This document shows positions 9,418-18,700 of a stretch of DNA of 64,000 nucleotides, piece after piece. Origin of the DNA: Oenococcus oeni DSM 20252 = AWRIB129 (GTDB lineage Bacteria; Bacillota; Bacilli; Lactobacillales; Lactobacillaceae); the NCBI RefSeq assembly GCF_000372485.1, contig NZ_AQVA01000005.1, positions 1-64,000 of the forward strand. The letters run 5' to 3'. The notes under the pieces were generated by a model. The model saw nothing but the letters and a program-made list of their open reading frames with translations. It had not been told where the DNA came from and searched no databases. Each line of letters begins with the position of its first letter. Position 1 is the first letter of the stretch. The position numbers were made by a program, and so were the translations under genes.

Positions 9418-9612
9418 ACAAAAACGCCCTTCGCTAAAACTAACGAGGGACGTTTTTACAACGTGGTACCACCCAACTTCACCATTAAAAGTAATGGCCT
9501 CTTTGGTATTCTGTTTATGATTTATTAGAGCTAGTCAGTTTCGCACTCATTTGTATCGGTTCTCACCAACCCGATTCTCTTTGACAAACTACTACGGCTT
9601 CTGGTCTCGATG
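9418..9612 (-). promoter_or_regulatory. T-box leader of thrS
   Basis: On the minus strand the leader carries a stem I region with an AGAGA-like bulge and an ATCGG...CCGAT distal stem. A stem III hairpin (CCATTA-CTTT-TAATGG) follows, then the conserved T-box TGGGTGGTACCACG (about 9462-9476) and a terminator hairpin (AAAACGTCCCTCG... / CGAAGGGCGTTTTT, about 9418-9457). Uncharged tRNA-Thr would stabilise the antiterminator and switch thrS-pepC on. The only Thr triplets on the 3-prime side of stem I are two ACT triplets at 9531-9542, so the specifier may be ACU; this was not folded computationally. Confidence 0.9.
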
Positions 9613-9618
9613 TTTATA

Positions 9619-9646
9619 AGTATAACTCGAATCCAAGTCTTTGCAA
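9619..9646 (-). promoter_or_regulatory. Promoter of the thrS-pepC transcript
   Basis: The minus strand has TTGCAA (9641-9646) and TATACT (9619-9624) separated by 16 bases. The start point would fall near 9612, at the beginning of the T-box structure. Confidence 0.6.
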
Positions 9647-9689
9647 AGCCAAAAAAACAGTCGGAAAGCACCAAGATCGATTTCAAGGA

Positions 9690-9718
9690 AAATAAAAAAC
9701 CTACCGAATTTGGCAGGT
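9690..9718 (-). terminator. Orphan intrinsic terminator upstream of the thrS promoter
   Basis: On the minus strand ACCTGCC-AAATTC-GGTAGGT is followed by TTTTTTATTTT. No minus-strand gene lies between this site and the flavodoxin gene, so the RNA that it ends is unknown. It may close a short non-coding transcript or insulate thrS. Confidence 0.5.
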
Positions 9719-9912
9719 CAGATATATACAAAGATTGTCTACTAGCAGTGAGCTATTATTTGAATTTCGCAACTCTTATGACCAGCAATGTATTATTTGG
9801 TCGAAAAACATATTTCGAAAAGAATCTATATAATTTCATGGTCACAAATTGCTACATCACTTCCTCATTACTGAAGCTGGTAACTCATTGCCTATTGATA
9901 ATATAGCATAAT

Positions 9913-9927
9913 TTGAAAGCGCTTGCA
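9913..9927 (+). promoter_or_regulatory. cre site (perfect CcpA consensus) before the flavodoxin gene
   Basis: TTGAAAGCGCTTGCA matches WTGNAANCGNWNNCW at all fixed positions. It lies 27 bases before the GTG start and just downstream of an AT-rich -10-like stretch (about 9897-9912). That position suggests repression of the flavodoxin gene by CcpA. Confidence 0.7.
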
Positions 9928-9954
9928 AAAAAATTTTCGACTAAAATAGAGTCT

Positions 9955-10398
9955 GTGAAAGTCGATATAATTTACGCCACAATTACAGGAAACAACGAAC
10001 TGCTTGCCAATGCAGTCGCAAATGAATTCAAAAAAAGAGGTCAAACACCGGAAATTCACGAATTCGACGACACTGATATTTTCGATTTGGAGGATTCGGA
10101 TATTATTGTGCTGGTCTGCTATACCTATGACAACGGATCCATTCCTGACGAATCTTTGGATTTCTTTGATGATATGCAGGAAATCGATTGGACAGACAAA
10201 ATTTGTGCAATTCTTGGTTCCGGAGATAAATTTTACGGCAAGGATTACTGCAAAGCCGTTGATACCTTTGCCGAACAAATTAAAAAAACCGGTGCTAATT
10301 TAGCAACCAGCCCAGTTAAAATTCAACTCGCGCCCGATGAATCGGATGCCCCGGCAATCAAAAAATGTGTTAGCGAGCTACTTGCCGCCAGCAACTAA
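9955..10398 (+). CDS. Flavodoxin-like electron carrier
   Basis: The 147-residue product, started at the GTG at 9955, has a flavodoxin fold. The phosphate-binding loop lies in IIYATITGNNELLANAVA (residues 5-22; the usual T/SxTGNT pattern here reads ATITGNN). A VCYTYDNGSIPDE loop and an ILGSGDKFYGKDYCKAVD segment match the other two FMN loops. Flavodoxins carry one or two electrons between redox enzymes; the partner here is unknown. A longer reading frame would start at a TTG at 9913, but that lies inside the cre site and adds non-family sequence. The gene overlaps the converging mutS2 by four bases with no terminator between them. Confidence 0.85.
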   Translation: MKVDIIYATITGNNELLANAVANEFKKRGQTPEIHEFDDTDIFDLEDSDIIVLVCYTYDNGSIPDESLDFFDDMQEIDWTDKICAILGSGDKFYGKDYCKAVDTFAEQIKKTGANLATSPVKIQLAPDESDAPAIKKCVSELLAASN

Positions 10399-12782
10399 CT
10401 GAGTTCGACGATTGTTGCTCCATCCCCGGCTCCATTGGGATTGGCGAATTGATAATGTTTGATGCGTCGATCGGAACGAAGCATCTGTGTAACGCCTTTG
10501 CGAAGAGCTCCCGTGCCTTTTCCATGAATGATTTCGATTGTATCGATATTATTCAGCATAGCTTGATCGATATAACGATCCAAATCGATCATCGCTTGTT
10601 CGTAACGTTCTCCGCGCAAATCTATATGACCAGAAATATTCTTTGAAGCTGTTTTAAAGACCCTGGTATTTTTAACGCGATGAACCGGTTCGTTAATTTT
10701 CTTTTCCTGATCGGTCGATAACTTTTCCAGATCGTTTTCATCAACGTTCATCTTCAAAATACCAAGTTGGACCTGCCACTCATGATTGGAAATTTTATCT
10801 ATAATAGTTCCGCTTTGATGATAGGAACTAACCATCACCTCTTCACCAACTCTAAATTGCTTGGCTGATTTGGCTCTTTTTAGAACGCGATTCTTTTCAA
10901 GAGAAGTATCCTGATGGAGATCGTCGATTTGGTCGGCAATTTTTTTCAGTTGTTGCTCGTTTTTGCCAGTGGAAGAACCTGCCTTTAATCGTTCGCGACG
11001 AATTTGATCCAAAAGCTGCTTCGATTCCTGACGAACAGAAGAAACGATATGGTTGGCCTTGTTCTTGGCATCCATTATCTCCTTGGCTTTATTTTGCTCG
11101 AATTCGTTTAGCTGCTGATTAAGCTGCTTTCTTTCTTGCTCTGCTCTTGAAAGCTGATTCCTGAGTTCACTTTCTTCCTTGGACAAATCTCGTCTTTGAG
11201 CAACAAGACCCTTAATCAAATTATTCAGTTCTTGATTTTGAGGATCGACATAGGATTCGGCCAAACGTAAAATATCTTCATTGAAGCCCAATCGCCGCGA
11301 AATAGCAATCGCATTCGATTGCCCTGGGACACCAAGCAAAAGACGATAGGTTGGACTAAAAGTTCGCGGATCGAATTCCATGCTGGCGTTGATTGCAAAA
11401 TCCTTCTGATCGGCAAAAACTTTCAATTCCGGATAGTGAGTCGTTATTAAATTAAGAATTGTTCGTTTAGAGAGGCTCTCGACAATTGCCATCGCTAAAG
11501 CCGCTCCCTCGCCGGGATCAGTTCCAGCTCCCAATTCATCTAGAAGAACCAGTGAATTTCGGTCAGCTTGTTGCAAAATATTTTTAATATTTTCCATATG
11601 CGATGAAAAAGTTGAAAGCGACTGTTCAAGACTCTGTTCATCGCCAATGTCTGCAAAAATATTGTTAAAAACATAAATCGAAGAATCACTGCCGGCAGTG
11701 ATAAAAATCCCGGTCTGAGCCATTAAGAGCTCTAATCCAAGAGTTTTAATAAGAACTGTTTTACCGCCCGTATTAGGACCGGTAATAATTAAAGAGATAT
11801 GATCTCTGCCCAATTGAATATCGTTGGCGACAGAATCGCTGGCCAACAGGGGATGACGGGCATTTTTTAAATCAATCACTTTCTCGTCATTTAAATGTGG
11901 TTTAATCGCATTCATCGAATTTGCAAGTTTTGCCTTGGCCTGAATCAGATCCAATTCACCGATCAGATCATCGTTCAACTTTAATTGTTCATAAAATGGA
12001 AACAATTGTTGAGAAATATCAATCAAAATCGAATTGATTTCTCGAATCTGTGCCATTTCCAGCTCGTGAAGGTGATTATTTAGATCAACTGTCGCTTGCG
12101 GTTCAATGTATAAAGTAAGTCCGGATTGGCTTTGGTCATGAACAACCCCACCAAAATGTTTACGATTTTCCGATTTTACCGGTAGAACCAAAATTCCATC
12201 ACGGGTTGAAATAATCGGTTCGGACAAATATTTTGCATCATGACCCTTTGTCATCTTGACAAGTAAAGTACGAACGTTATTTTGTGTCGTCGAAATATTT
12301 TTTCTAATATGAGCCAATTCTTCCGAAGCTGTATCAAGAACCGTTCCCTGATCATCAACCGTAAGGGCAAGACGTTTTGCCAGGACCGAGAAATCGGTTA
12401 ATCTATTAATAATAAAAAGAATTTGTCGGAGATTTTCAGACCAAATTTCATCCTTGATCGTCGCAATAAAATCGCTAATCTCCTGGCCTGATTGAAGGGA
12501 AGATTTAAGATCAGCCAGCTCGCTCGTGCCTAAAACGGCTTTCAATTTTAATCTCTTGAAAATTTCCGTAAGGTCGTTGGTTTTCCTGATCGGCAGGCCA
12601 CCACGCCGACGGTCGATTAACAAGGCATCGCTTGTTTGATCCAATAAAATAGCGACATCTTCTTTATTATCAGCTGGTATTAAACTATTTAATTTTTCTT
12701 TCCCTTTAGCAGTCACTAAAAAAGAATCAAGTCGATTCTTAATTTCGTCGAACTCTAAAGTTTCTAGAATTTTTGTATTCAT
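10395..12782 (-). CDS. mutS2: Endonuclease MutS2
   Basis: MutS2 is a MutS homologue without the mismatch-recognition domain; in Firmicutes it takes part in recombination control or ribosome rescue rather than mismatch repair. The 795-residue protein has the core and lever region, the ATPase with Walker A GPNTGGKTV and Walker B LVLLDELGAGTDPGEG, a long Gln/Glu/Lys coiled coil (about 520-630), and a C-terminal Smr nuclease domain with DLRGERYEQA and HGKGTGALRKGV. Domain order and length are normal. It starts inside the last codon of ffh (overlap of four bases), which places it at the end of the rnc-smc-ftsY-ylxM-ffh operon. Confidence 0.96.
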   Translation of the reverse strand: MNTKILETLEFDEIKNRLDSFLVTAKGKEKLNSLIPADNKEDVAILLDQTSDALLIDRRRGGLPIRKTNDLTEIFKRLKLKAVLGTSELADLKSSLQSGQEISDFIATIKDEIWSENLRQILFIINRLTDFSVLAKRLALTVDDQGTVLDTASEELAHIRKNISTTQNNVRTLLVKMTKGHDAKYLSEPIISTRDGILVLPVKSENRKHFGGVVHDQSQSGLTLYIEPQATVDLNNHLHELEMAQIREINSILIDISQQLFPFYEQLKLNDDLIGELDLIQAKAKLANSMNAIKPHLNDEKVIDLKNARHPLLASDSVANDIQLGRDHISLIITGPNTGGKTVLIKTLGLELLMAQTGIFITAGSDSSIYVFNNIFADIGDEQSLEQSLSTFSSHMENIKNILQQADRNSLVLLDELGAGTDPGEGAALAMAIVESLSKRTILNLITTHYPELKVFADQKDFAINASMEFDPRTFSPTYRLLLGVPGQSNAIAISRRLGFNEDILRLAESYVDPQNQELNNLIKGLVAQRRDLSKEESELRNQLSRAEQERKQLNQQLNEFEQNKAKEIMDAKNKANHIVSSVRQESKQLLDQIRRERLKAGSSTGKNEQQLKKIADQIDDLHQDTSLEKNRVLKRAKSAKQFRVGEEVMVSSYHQSGTIIDKISNHEWQVQLGILKMNVDENDLEKLSTDQEKKINEPVHRVKNTRVFKTASKNISGHIDLRGERYEQAMIDLDRYIDQAMLNNIDTIEIIHGKGTGALRKGVTQMLRSDRRIKHYQFANPNGAGDGATIVELS

Positions 12783-14302
12783 TTATGCCTTTTATTTCGC
12801 TTTTTTTTAGCTTTTTTAATCTTCTTAAAGGCTCTTTTCATGGCAAAATCTGCAACTTTGCCACCCAGGCCGCCTTTTCCGGATCCGCCAAGTCCAGGAA
12901 AGCCACCAGCATTGAGATCGCCAAGCTGCGATGGATCGACCCCCATCGCACTGGGATCCATTCCGCCGAGCATATCTTCCATGCCAGCCGGCAAGCCACC
13001 CTTGCCGTTGGTAAATTTATACATCATCTGACGCATTTGCTTAAATTGTTTAATCAACCTGTTCACATCGACAACCGGGCGACCAGAGCCAGCCGCAATT
13101 CGACGACGACGAGCAGGAGTCAACAACTCCGGATCAACACGCTCACCTGGAGTCATTGAATAGACAATTGCTTCCATATGGCTGAAATCTTTCGGACCGA
13201 TTTGAGCTTGTGCCATAGCAGGATTATTCGCCATGCCGGGAATCATCTTCAGCATATCTTCCATCGGACCCATATTTTGGATCTGCTTAAGCTGTTCAAG
13301 AAAATCGTTGAAATCAAAAGTATTTTCCTGGAGTTTCTGCAACTGCTCCGAAGCTTGTTTTTCGTCAAAATCCTTTTGTGTTTTTTCAATCAGTGAAAGA
13401 ACATCACCCATTCCAAGAATCCGGCTTGCCATACGATCCGGATAAAAGACATCAAGGTCGGTTACTTTCTCGCCTTCACCAACAAATTTAATTGGCTTGC
13501 CGGTAACCTCACGAATCGATAGAGCTGCACCGCCACGTGTATCACCATCAAGTTTTGTCAAAACAACTCCGGTAATTCCCAAAGCATCATTGAATCCACG
13601 AGCCGTCTCAGTAGCGTTTTGACCGGTCATTGCATCAACAGTTAAAAGAATCTCATCAGGCTCGGCCATCTTTTCAATGTCTTTTAGTTCCTGCATCAAA
13701 ACCTGATCGATTTGTAAACGACCGGCGGTATCAATAAAAACGTAGTCATTTTTATTTTCACGAGCCTGCTTCAAACCGTCTTCAACAATTTTACGAGGAT
13801 TCTCGCCGACGCCTTCATCAAAAACAGGAATCGAAAGCTGATCGCCAAGACTTTTTAATTGTTCAATCGCGGCCGGACGGTAAACATCGGCAGCAATCAA
13901 AAGCGGACGAGCATGATTTTCGTCTTTTAAACGATTAGCTAGTTTAGCAACAGTCGTGGTTTTACCAGCACCTTGCAGACCAGCCATCATGATAACCGTT
14001 GGAATTTTCGATGATTTATTCAACGGAACGGCCTTTTCGCCCATCATCGCGGTTAACTGGTCGTTAACGATTTTAACAACTTGTTCGGAAGGGTTCAAAC
14101 CTTCAAGAACTTTAGCTCCAAGAGCTTTATCTCTGACCTGCTTGATGAAATTTCTGGCCGTTTTTAAATTAACATCGGCCTCAAGCAAAGCCAAGCGAAT
14201 TTCTCGCAAGGTCTCATCGAGATCGGTTTCGGAAACTTTGCCCTTTCCGGACAAAGTCTTCATTGCTGTTTGGATTCTGGATGTAAGATTTTCAAATGCC
14301 AT
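12779..14302 (-). CDS. ffh: Signal recognition particle protein Ffh
   Basis: Ffh binds the 4.5S/scRNA and the signal sequences of nascent membrane proteins and delivers ribosomes to FtsY. The 507-residue protein has an N domain, the GTPase G domain (GLQGAGKTTTVAKLA about 107-121, DTAGRLQID, TKLDGDTRGGAALS) and a Met-rich M domain with the RNA-binding helices (PGERVDPELLTPARRRRIAAGSGR). The C-terminus is extended by a Gly-rich then Lys-rich tail (about 455-507), longer than in most relatives. The ATG overlaps the ylxM stop codon by one base. Confidence 0.97.
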   Translation of the reverse strand: MAFENLTSRIQTAMKTLSGKGKVSETDLDETLREIRLALLEADVNLKTARNFIKQVRDKALGAKVLEGLNPSEQVVKIVNDQLTAMMGEKAVPLNKSSKIPTVIMMAGLQGAGKTTTVAKLANRLKDENHARPLLIAADVYRPAAIEQLKSLGDQLSIPVFDEGVGENPRKIVEDGLKQARENKNDYVFIDTAGRLQIDQVLMQELKDIEKMAEPDEILLTVDAMTGQNATETARGFNDALGITGVVLTKLDGDTRGGAALSIREVTGKPIKFVGEGEKVTDLDVFYPDRMASRILGMGDVLSLIEKTQKDFDEKQASEQLQKLQENTFDFNDFLEQLKQIQNMGPMEDMLKMIPGMANNPAMAQAQIGPKDFSHMEAIVYSMTPGERVDPELLTPARRRRIAAGSGRPVVDVNRLIKQFKQMRQMMYKFTNGKGGLPAGMEDMLGGMDPSAMGVDPSQLGDLNAGGFPGLGGSGKGGLGGKVADFAMKRAFKKIKKAKKKRNKRHK

Positions 14303-14616
14303 TATTTTTCTTCCAAATCAATTAATTTATGTAACAATTTTCGATCAAATTTAATTTCTAACTGATCTTCAATTTTTCTTCGTTCAAGATAATTTTCTCT
14401 TAAATGCAGTTTAGATTCAAACTCATTAAGACTGTCTAAAGCATGTCTGATCCGATCAGAAACCGCCTGACGGCTAATACCTTCGTTTTCGGCAATTTCA
14501 GACACCCCAAGGTCGTCAACAAGAAGAGCTTGCAAATCATTTTGTTGTTTTTTTGATATAAGTGGGCCGTAAAAAGCGAATAGTTCCGTTGATAATTGTT
14601 TTTCAGCTAATTCCAA
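14302..14616 (-). CDS. ylxM: YlxM/p13-like helix-turn-helix protein of the SRP operon
   Basis: This small protein (104 aa) of the UPF0122 family is almost always encoded just before ffh in Gram-positive bacteria. It has a sigma-70-region-4-like helix-turn-helix around DLGVSEIAENEGISRQAVSDRIRHA (about 33-57). In streptococci YlxM modulates SRP GTPase activity. The start is TTG, directly adjacent to the ftsY stop codon, and the stop TAA overlaps the ffh ATG. Its placement between ftsY and ffh supports the assignment. Confidence 0.9.
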   Translation of the reverse strand: MELAEKQLSTELFAFYGPLISKKQQNDLQALLVDDLGVSEIAENEGISRQAVSDRIRHALDSLNEFESKLHLRENYLERRKIEDQLEIKFDRKLLHKLIDLEEK

Positions 14617-15765
14617 TTAAATCAAATCCTTGAATAATCCATAGACAAATTCGTCAGCATTAAAAGGCTCCAAGTCGTCGACTTTTTCGCCCAAGCCAAC
14701 CCATTTAACCGGTAAATGAAGTTCTTGTCTTATTGCTAAAACAATTCCACCTTTTGCGGTACCGTCCAATTTGGTTAAAACCAATCCGGTAACGTCGGTC
14801 GAATCTTTAAATAGGCGGGCCTGCTGCAAGGCATTCTGACCGGTTGTCGCATCCAAAACCAGAAGGACTTCTTGTGGAGCATTCGGTAATTGACGAGTGA
14901 TGATTTTCTTCATTTTTTCCAACTCGCGCATCAAGTTATCATTGTTTTGCAAGCGTCCGGCAGTATCGACAAACAAAATATCATAGTGACCATCAATCGA
15001 TTTTTTTACCCCGTCGAAAACAACCGAGGCAGGATCGGATTTCTCTTTTCCAGTCACGACATCAACCTGATCGCGGTGGGCCCATTCGACTAATTGTTCG
15101 GTTGCTCCGGCCCGAAAAGTATCGGCGGCCGCCAACAAAACCTTTTTGCCCTGTTTTTTATAAAAACTGGCCATTTTGCCGATTGTGGTTGTTTTACCAA
15201 CCCCATTAACACCAACAAAAAGAAAAACGGATGGTTGGCCTGCTTCGGCGAACAGCATTTCATTGTTTTCACCATTGCCGGCCTGATCATAAACGTTGAC
15301 TAATTTTTCAATGATCGTATTTTGAACATCTTTTTTGCTGCTTGCATTTTTAAGCCGAACCTCATCCTGCAATTCGTTTGAAATCTTTAAAGCCATTTCG
15401 AAACCGACATCGGCGGCAATCAAAGTTTCTTCGAGTTCTTCAAAAAAATCCTCATCGACAGCCCGAAAATTGGCCATCAGCATTTTAAATTTTTCAGAGA
15501 AACTGGAACGGGTCTTCGTCAATCCCTCTTCATAAGAATTCGCTTCAAGATCTTCTTTATATTGGACCTGCTCTTCGGATTCCGAAACCTTTTTCTTGTT
15601 GGCAGAAGGTTTCTTTGTTTCTTCCAGCGACAATTTATTTTCAGGCTGGTCCTCTTCGCTGTCTAAAGGTAAAGGCGCAAAAGTATCCTTAACTCGATTG
15701 AAAAAGGATTTCTTTTCATTTTCTTCATCCTTTTTTCGTCCGCGCAAACGATCAAATAAACTCAT
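14617..15765 (-). CDS. ftsY: Signal recognition particle receptor FtsY
   Basis: FtsY is the membrane-associated GTPase that docks the SRP-ribosome complex at the translocon. The 382-residue protein has an acidic and lysine-rich N-terminal A domain (about 1-80). The NG domain follows, with GVNGVGKTTTIGKMA, DTFRAGATEQLVEWA, DTAGRLQNNDNLM and TKLDGTAKGGIVLAI. The start codon lies inside the end of smc (overlap of four bases). All GTPase motifs are intact. Confidence 0.97.
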   Translation of the reverse strand: MSLFDRLRGRKKDEENEKKSFFNRVKDTFAPLPLDSEEDQPENKLSLEETKKPSANKKKVSESEEQVQYKEDLEANSYEEGLTKTRSSFSEKFKMLMANFRAVDEDFFEELEETLIAADVGFEMALKISNELQDEVRLKNASSKKDVQNTIIEKLVNVYDQAGNGENNEMLFAEAGQPSVFLFVGVNGVGKTTTIGKMASFYKKQGKKVLLAAADTFRAGATEQLVEWAHRDQVDVVTGKEKSDPASVVFDGVKKSIDGHYDILFVDTAGRLQNNDNLMRELEKMKKIITRQLPNAPQEVLLVLDATTGQNALQQARLFKDSTDVTGLVLTKLDGTAKGGIVLAIRQELHLPVKWVGLGEKVDDLEPFNADEFVYGLFKDLI

Positions 15766-18700
15766 TTCACATCCTCCAAGGCGGTACCGGCTTTCTCCAA
15801 ATCAACCGAAACCATTGTTGAAACACCAGGCTCCTGCATCGTGACTCCATATAGAACATTAGCATAGCGCATCGTTCCTTTGCGATGAGTAATTACGATA
15901 AATTGTGTATTCTCGCCAAAATCGCGAAGGAAACGGCCAAAATTATCAACATTCGATTCATCAAGAGCAGCTTCGGTTTCATCCAGAATCGCAAAGGGAA
16001 CCGGATGAACCAATAAAATCGCCAATAATAAAGCAATCGCTGTTAAAGCTTTTTCTCCGCCTGACAACAGTGACAAACGTTGAAGTTTTTTTCCAGGCGG
16101 CTGAACACGAATTTCAATTCCGCTTGTTAATAAATCTTTTGGATCTGTTAGCTCAAGGCTAGCCTGGCCACCGGCAAAAAGTTCGGAAAAAGTTCTTTTA
16201 AATTGTTCGGCAACCGCATCAAAAGTCTTCTTAAAACGCGTAACGACTTCATGATCCATTTCCTGCATGGCAACTTTTAGATTTTCTGAAGCAGTGATTA
16301 AGTCATCACGCTGACCGGTTAGAAAATCATAACGCTCTTTGACTCTTTTTAATTCGTCGATTGCTGCCAAGTTAACAGCGTTATGTTTTGCCAACTCGCT
16401 CTTTAAAGCATTTAAGCGACTGAAAATACTTTGGAAATCTTCTTTTTCCAATAAATCAAGTTTGGAAATATCCGGTTCTCCAATATCCTTTAAATCCTGT
16501 AAATTTTCATCCAGACGGCTTTTAACAGTTGCTAATTTTGTATCAAAACGATTTTTGCGATCCAACAATTGGCGCAGCTCCAATTGGAGTTGGTTAATCT
16601 CTACTTTTAAGCTGTTTTCTTCTTGATTCAATTTCTGTTTTTTTTCAACAAATTGGTCGCGATTTAGATTAACCGACTTTAAATTATCAGAGATTTGTTC
16701 GGCATTTCCTGTGTTCTTTAAAGTATTATCAAGAACTTCCAGTTGATTGTTTAACAAATCGATTTGTTTTTGATTATCGGATAGCTCATTACCGAGACGA
16801 TTTTTTTGATCAGATAATTCTCCGGCTTGCTTGGAATCAGCTTGGATTTGAACTTTTATTGCCGCCAAATTTTCCCGTGAAGTTAACAAACGGCTGTTTT
16901 GTTGCTTCGCCGAAGAACGTGCATCAAGCAGACTAACTTCCAAAGTATTAATTTCGCTGGAAAGCTGATCATTCTTTTCCTGCAGTGATTCAACTTGGGC
17001 AGCTAACTTTTCTCTTGTTTTTGGAATAGAAGAAAATTCATCTTCCAGTTGGTTAATTTCAAGTTGATTGGATTGAAATTGTTTTTCTGCCTGGTTTAAA
17101 GCATCTTCGGCAATTTTTTTGCCGCCGACTTGAAGCTGCAACGATTCCTTTTTAGCAACAATCGAGTTTCTTAATTCAATAAACTTGTTTTCATCAACAG
17201 CAATCTCTTTTTGAGAATCATCGATAAGTTGATTAACCTTCTGTCCCTCTTTTTTTAAATCGTCAAGTTGTTTGTTTAACTGATCCAATTCGGCCCTTTT
17301 CGAAAGCAGGCCACTTTGATGGCGATTGGCTCCTCCGGTAATCGAACCACCAGCATTCACGATATGGCCATCAATAGTCACTACCCGATAACGCTGATTT
17401 AATAACTTTGAAATTCTAAAGGCAGCATTCAAATTAGCAGCTATCAAAGTTGTACCAAGCAGATTTTCAATAATATTGGAATATTTTTTTTCGCTTCTAA
17501 TTAAGGCGGCGCCAATTCCAATAAAATCTTTTTCCTGATCAAGTTGAGACCTAATATTAGCCGGTAGATAGCGCGCCTTAATCACTTCGATCGGCAAAAA
17601 AGTTACTCGACCAAGCCGCCGGGAGGTCAAAAATTCAATCGCCTTTTTGGCCGTTGACTGACTATCGACAACAATATTCTGCAGTCCGGCTCCCAGAGCC
17701 GTTTCGATTGCAAGAGCGTATTGGGCGTCGACTTTAATCAATTCGGCAACTGTTCCAAAAAGGCCGGGAAAGCTCTGACGATTGGCCAATAAATTTCTGA
17801 CCCCAACAAATAAATCCAAATTAGCATTTGCATTTTGTAATGATTCGGACCTGATTCGAATCTGATTGTAACTAGCAAGCAAATCGCTGTGTTGCTTCTC
17901 CAAAGCGGAGAGTTCGGCTTTTTTTTGATTTAACTGCTTGGAAAAATGTGCTGATTGTTCCTCAAGATCTTTGCTGTCCTTTGAAGCAGATTCGGAATTT
18001 TCGATTTTATTCAAAGCGGCTCGCTTTTCAGAAAGTTTTTCCTTCAACTGCTGGGAAAGAGTCGACAAACTTTTTTTTCGGGCATCGTAACGCAATTTTT
18101 CTTTGTCCAGATTAATTAATTGATTGGAAAGAGAAGCAGCATCCTGCATTGATTGAACATAATTATTTCGTAAATTTGCCAACTTATCCTGTTCACTGAG
18201 TTGACCGCTTTTTGCTAATTTGTCAGTGATTTCTTTAACCTGTTGCTCGGCTTTTTCTTGGGATTTTTTCTCCTCTTCGATTTGTTGCTTTAAACGATTG
18301 GTCTTATCAGCTAGTTCCTGTAATTGCTGTTTTAATTTCGTCTGTTCACTATTTAAAAGATCGCGATTATGTTCTAGCGAATCGCGCTTTTGTTTCTGTA
18401 AATTATTTTCTCCCAAAGCATGCTCATATTTTTGCGTTAACTCCTCAACCAAATGGTTTAAGTTGTTTAACTTGCTTTCAAGTTCGTTTGACTGGCTGTC
18501 GATTAGGTCTTCTTTGGAAGTTTTATCACCTAATTTTTTTTCAACCTGCTCGATTTTTTTGGTCAAAGCAGTTATTTCGCTTTGCGTAGTCAACTCTTTT
18601 GCAGACAAATCTTTTTTAACGCGGGCGATTTTAACAAGTTTCAACCGATCGAATTGTTTACGCAAAGATAAAAATTCTTCAGCTTCGTCGGCCTGCTTTT

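Noticed and set aside
9892-10278. 128-codon minus-strand frame opposite the flavodoxin gene
   Set aside because: It is the complement of the flavodoxin reading frame; the plus-strand product shows clear FMN loops.
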